Source: Candidatus Caldarchaeum sp.
Lineage (GTDB): Archaea; Thermoproteota; Nitrososphaeria_A; Caldarchaeales; Caldarchaeaceae
DNA: 7,955 bases
Direction of reading: 5' to 3'
Assembly: GCA_025054515.1 (NCBI GenBank)
Contig: JANWZT010000052.1
Coordinates: forward strand, 1-7,955
Shown here: one piece after another, positions 6,152 through 7,955 of the stretch
Layout of the letters: each line of letters begins with the position of its first letter
How positions within the stretch are numbered: the first letter of the stretch is position 1
Translations under genes and position numbers: made by a program
The notes under the pieces: generated by a model
What the model was told of the DNA's origin: nothing
Seen by the model: the letters and a program-made list of their open reading frames with translations, nothing else
Databases searched by the model: none

Positions 6152-6173
6152 ACCAAAATGTAAACATTTTGGT
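6152..6173. promoter_or_regulatory. 22-bp palindrome, probable operator and promoter of the regulator
   Basis: ACCAAAATGT-AA-ACATTTTGGT forms 10-bp perfect arms (6152-6161 and 6164-6173) around a 2-nt spacer, as expected for a dimeric winged-helix protein. Its centre is 27 nt before the GTG of the regulator gene. The minus strand TTTACATTTT inside it is therefore at the expected TATA position, so binding would block the promoter. Confidence 0.65.
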
Positions 6174-6184
6174 CGTTCAAACGT

Positions 6185-6199
6185 GCAAAATGTTTCATC
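6185..6199. promoter_or_regulatory. Second, degenerate operator half-site
   Basis: GCAAAATGTTTCATC repeats the CAAAATGT half-site of the palindrome (first copy 6154-6161, this one 6186-6193), 32 bp away or about three helical turns. The other half is weak (CAT only). Confidence 0.3.
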
Positions 6200-6242
6200 A
6201 AACCGTTTCTATCATTCGAGTTCGACCGGTTGGCCGTTGTCG

Positions 6243-6248
6243 AAAAAA
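6243..6248 (-). terminator. Possible T-run terminator after aconitase
   Basis: About 60 nt beyond the aconitase stop the minus strand has six T (CCCATTTTTTCG). No clear hairpin precedes it. It is the only oligo-T run of this length in the gap between aconitase and the regulator gene, and would keep aconitase transcription out of the regulator. Confidence 0.35.
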
Positions 6249-6306
6249 TGGGACGAGATTTTAAGATGCATCTAAGTGATTTGGCCCGAGGTCTGATGCT
6301 GGATGG

Positions 6307-7955
6307 TTACATGAGTCGGCGGAGGACGTATGGGAGTATGCCGCCGTGGCGGTAGTATTCGATTTCGATTTTTGTGTCGAGGCGTGCGGTTACGGTGAAT
6401 TGTTTGGTGTTGCCTTTTTCGTCTGTGGCGGTTACGGTGAGTTTTTTGCGCGGGGTGAGGCCTTCGCTTATTCCGGTGATGGTGTAGGTTTCGCGGCCCG
6501 TCAACCCAAGCTGTTTCCATCCCTGTCCCTCTTCGAACTGTAGAGGAAGAACACCCATGCCGACGAGGTTGCTCCTGTGAATTCTCTCATAGCTTTCGGC
6601 GATCACGGCCCTTATTCCGAGTAGGCGTGTTCCTTTTGCGGCCCAGTCGCGTGAGCTGCCGGCGCCGTACATTTTTCCCGCGAGGACGATGAGCGGTGTT
6701 CCCGCGGCTTGATAACGGGTGGAGGCGTCGTAGATGGTGGTGGTTTCGCCCGTCGGGTGGTAGATTGTCCACCAGCCTTCCTTTCCTTCGGTGAGGAGGT
6801 TTTTGAGGCGGATGTTGGCGAAGGTGCCGCGTATCATGACCTCGTGGTTGCCTCTTCTCGCTCCGTAGGTGTTGAAATCGACTGGGTCGACGGCTTTTTC
6901 GATGAGGTATTTACCGGCTGGGCTGTTGACGGGTATCGCTCCCGCCGGCGAGATGTGGTCTGTTGTTACGCGGTCTCCGAGGAGGACGAGGACGCGGGCG
7001 TTGACTATGTCAGTTGGTTCCTCCGGTTTTCTGCCTAAGTTGATGAAGTAGGGGGGTTCGCGGACGTAGGTGGACTGCGGGTCCCATTCGAAAGTCTCTC
7101 CCGATGGCGCTGGAAGAGATTCCCATCTTTCTTCGCCCTTGAGGATGTCGGCGTATTTTCTGACGAAGACGTCGGGGCCGACGGATTTGTTGATGGTTTG
7201 TTTGATTTCTTCGAGCGATGGCCAGATGTCGCGGAGATAGACGGGTTTCCCGTCGTCTCCGATTCCGATTGGCTCGTTCACGAGGTCGATGTCTATTCTG
7301 CCTGCGAGGCCGTAGGCTACGACGAGCATCGGTGACATCAGGTAGCTGGCTCTTACGTGAGGGTTGATCCGGCCTTCGAAGTTGCGGTTTCCGCTCAACA
7401 CCGCCACGGTGTAGAGGTTCTTGGATTTGATTTGTTCAACGACTTTCTCGGGCAGAGGGCCGCTGTTGCCTATGCACGTGGTACAGCCGTATCCGACGAG
7501 GCTGTATCCCAGTTTCTCCAAATATGGTGTGAGGCCTGCTCTTTCGAGGTATTCGGTGACGGCCATGGAGCCGGGTGCGAGGCTTGTTTTGACGTAGGCC
7601 GGTGTTTTGAGGCCTTTTTCGACGGCCTTCTTGGCCAGCAGCCCGGCTCCAACCATCACCGATGGGTTGGACGTGTTTGTGCAGCTGGTGATGGCCGCTA
7701 TCACGACCGAGCCGTGAAAAACCTCATCAGGCTTCTCCTTCACGACTGTTACTTGAGCCCGCGGGCCCCCTCCTTCGTAGAACCATTCGCGTTCGTTGGA
7801 TGTGCTCGGCGTTATGCCCGCCTGCTTGAGAAACGCTTCCATGATTTCCCGTGTTCTCTTCTTCGCTTCACGAAGTGGGATGCGATCCTCAGGATTCGCT
7901 GGGCCTGCGATGGAGGGCTCGACCGATGACAGGTCGAGGGTTAGGACGGTGTTGT
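6307..7955 (-). CDS. acnA: Aconitate hydratase (AcnA/IRP1 type), 5' end outside window
   Basis: 549 codons of the C-terminal part; the frame continues open to the right edge. The upstream codons read TLDLSSVEPSIAGPANPEDR, a conserved aconitase block, so the ATG at 7842 is internal and not the start. The enzyme interconverts citrate and isocitrate through cis-aconitate in the TCA cycle, using a [4Fe-4S] cluster. All three cluster cysteines are present: SCTNTSNP (codon 7681-7683) and GCTTCIGNSGPL (7483-7485 and 7474-7476). Other hallmarks are SGNRNFEGRINPHVRASYL, GDRVTTDHISPAGAI, RRGNHEVMIRGTFANIRLKN, and the swivel-domain substrate motif GAGSSRDWAAKG. AcnA-type proteins are about 880-930 residues, so roughly 350 residues lie beyond the edge. 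'GDRVTTDHIS' has Arg where Ser is common, probably a neutral variant. No damage is seen in the visible part. Confidence 0.96.
   Translation of the reverse strand, partial: NTVLTLDLSSVEPSIAGPANPEDRIPLREAKKRTREIMEAFLKQAGITPSTSNEREWFYEGGGPRAQVTVVKEKPDEVFHGSVVIAAITSCTNTSNPSVMVGAGLLAKKAVEKGLKTPAYVKTSLAPGSMAVTEYLERAGLTPYLEKLGYSLVGYGCTTCIGNSGPLPEKVVEQIKSKNLYTVAVLSGNRNFEGRINPHVRASYLMSPMLVVAYGLAGRIDIDLVNEPIGIGDDGKPVYLRDIWPSLEEIKQTINKSVGPDVFVRKYADILKGEERWESLPAPSGETFEWDPQSTYVREPPYFINLGRKPEEPTDIVNARVLVLLGDRVTTDHISPAGAIPVNSPAGKYLIEKAVDPVDFNTYGARRGNHEVMIRGTFANIRLKNLLTEGKEGWWTIYHPTGETTTIYDASTRYQAAGTPLIVLAGKMYGAGSSRDWAAKGTRLLGIRAVIAESYERIHRSNLVGMGVLPLQFEEGQGWKQLGLTGRETYTITGISEGLTPRKKLTVTATDEKGNTKQFTVTARLDTKIEIEYYRHGGILPYVLRRLM

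Noticed and set aside
6174..6306. A riboswitch or small RNA in the gap before aconitase
   Set aside because: No conserved riboswitch core or stable hairpin was seen; the gap is accounted for by half-site and T-run only.
7840..7842. ATG as the start of the aconitase gene
   Set aside because: Codons upstream to the window edge continue a conserved aconitase block (DLSSVEPSIAGP), so the true start is outside.
7357..7929. Open frame of 190 codons on the plus strand
   Set aside because: It lies wholly antisense to the aconitase frame, which has full conserved motifs.

Overview
The window looks like an archaeal chromosome segment, most likely from the Thermoproteota or a related lineage. The evidence is a RadA recombinase with the archaeal helix-hairpin-helix plus RecA architecture, an F420-type luciferase-fold oxidoreductase, and a decayed member of a coiled-coil/nuclease family common in Thermoproteota. 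TATA boxes lie about 26 nt before start codons with little or no leader, and TTG and GTG starts are used freely. Base composition is moderately GC-rich. A Caldarchaeales-like (Aigarchaeota) source would fit, but this is a guess.

Left part (1-3444), mainly metabolism: the last 52 codons of a probable ABC-2 transporter permease (+) run tail-to-tail into a Mer-like, F420-dependent-type oxidoreductase (-). That gene is divergent from a 3-hydroxyacyl-CoA dehydrogenase (+), and both may be driven from one shared AT-rich core in a 32-nt gap. The dehydrogenase is followed after 19 nt by a pyruvate kinase in what looks like a two-gene operon, linking acyl-CoA oxidation with lower glycolysis.

Middle (3445-5065, all -): radA, with its own TATA box, is followed 29 nt downstream by a clear pseudogene. 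The pseudogene carries frameshifts, a nonsense codon and apparent internal deletions. Its remains can still be read across three frames up to the base next to the pyruvate kinase stop.

Right part (5134-6135, -): a small ArsR-like winged-helix regulator lies upstream of an ECF-transporter S component that resembles the riboflavin type. A near-perfect 22-bp palindrome sits exactly where the regulator's TATA box should be. A related sequence (14 of 20 bases) lies between the regulator and the transporter gene. This suggests a small self-regulated vitamin-uptake module and is the most interesting feature of the window.

Right edge (6307-7955, -): the C-terminal two thirds or so of an AcnA-type aconitase, with all three cluster cysteines. 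Its start is outside the window. No tRNA, rRNA, CRISPR array or insertion sequence was seen.
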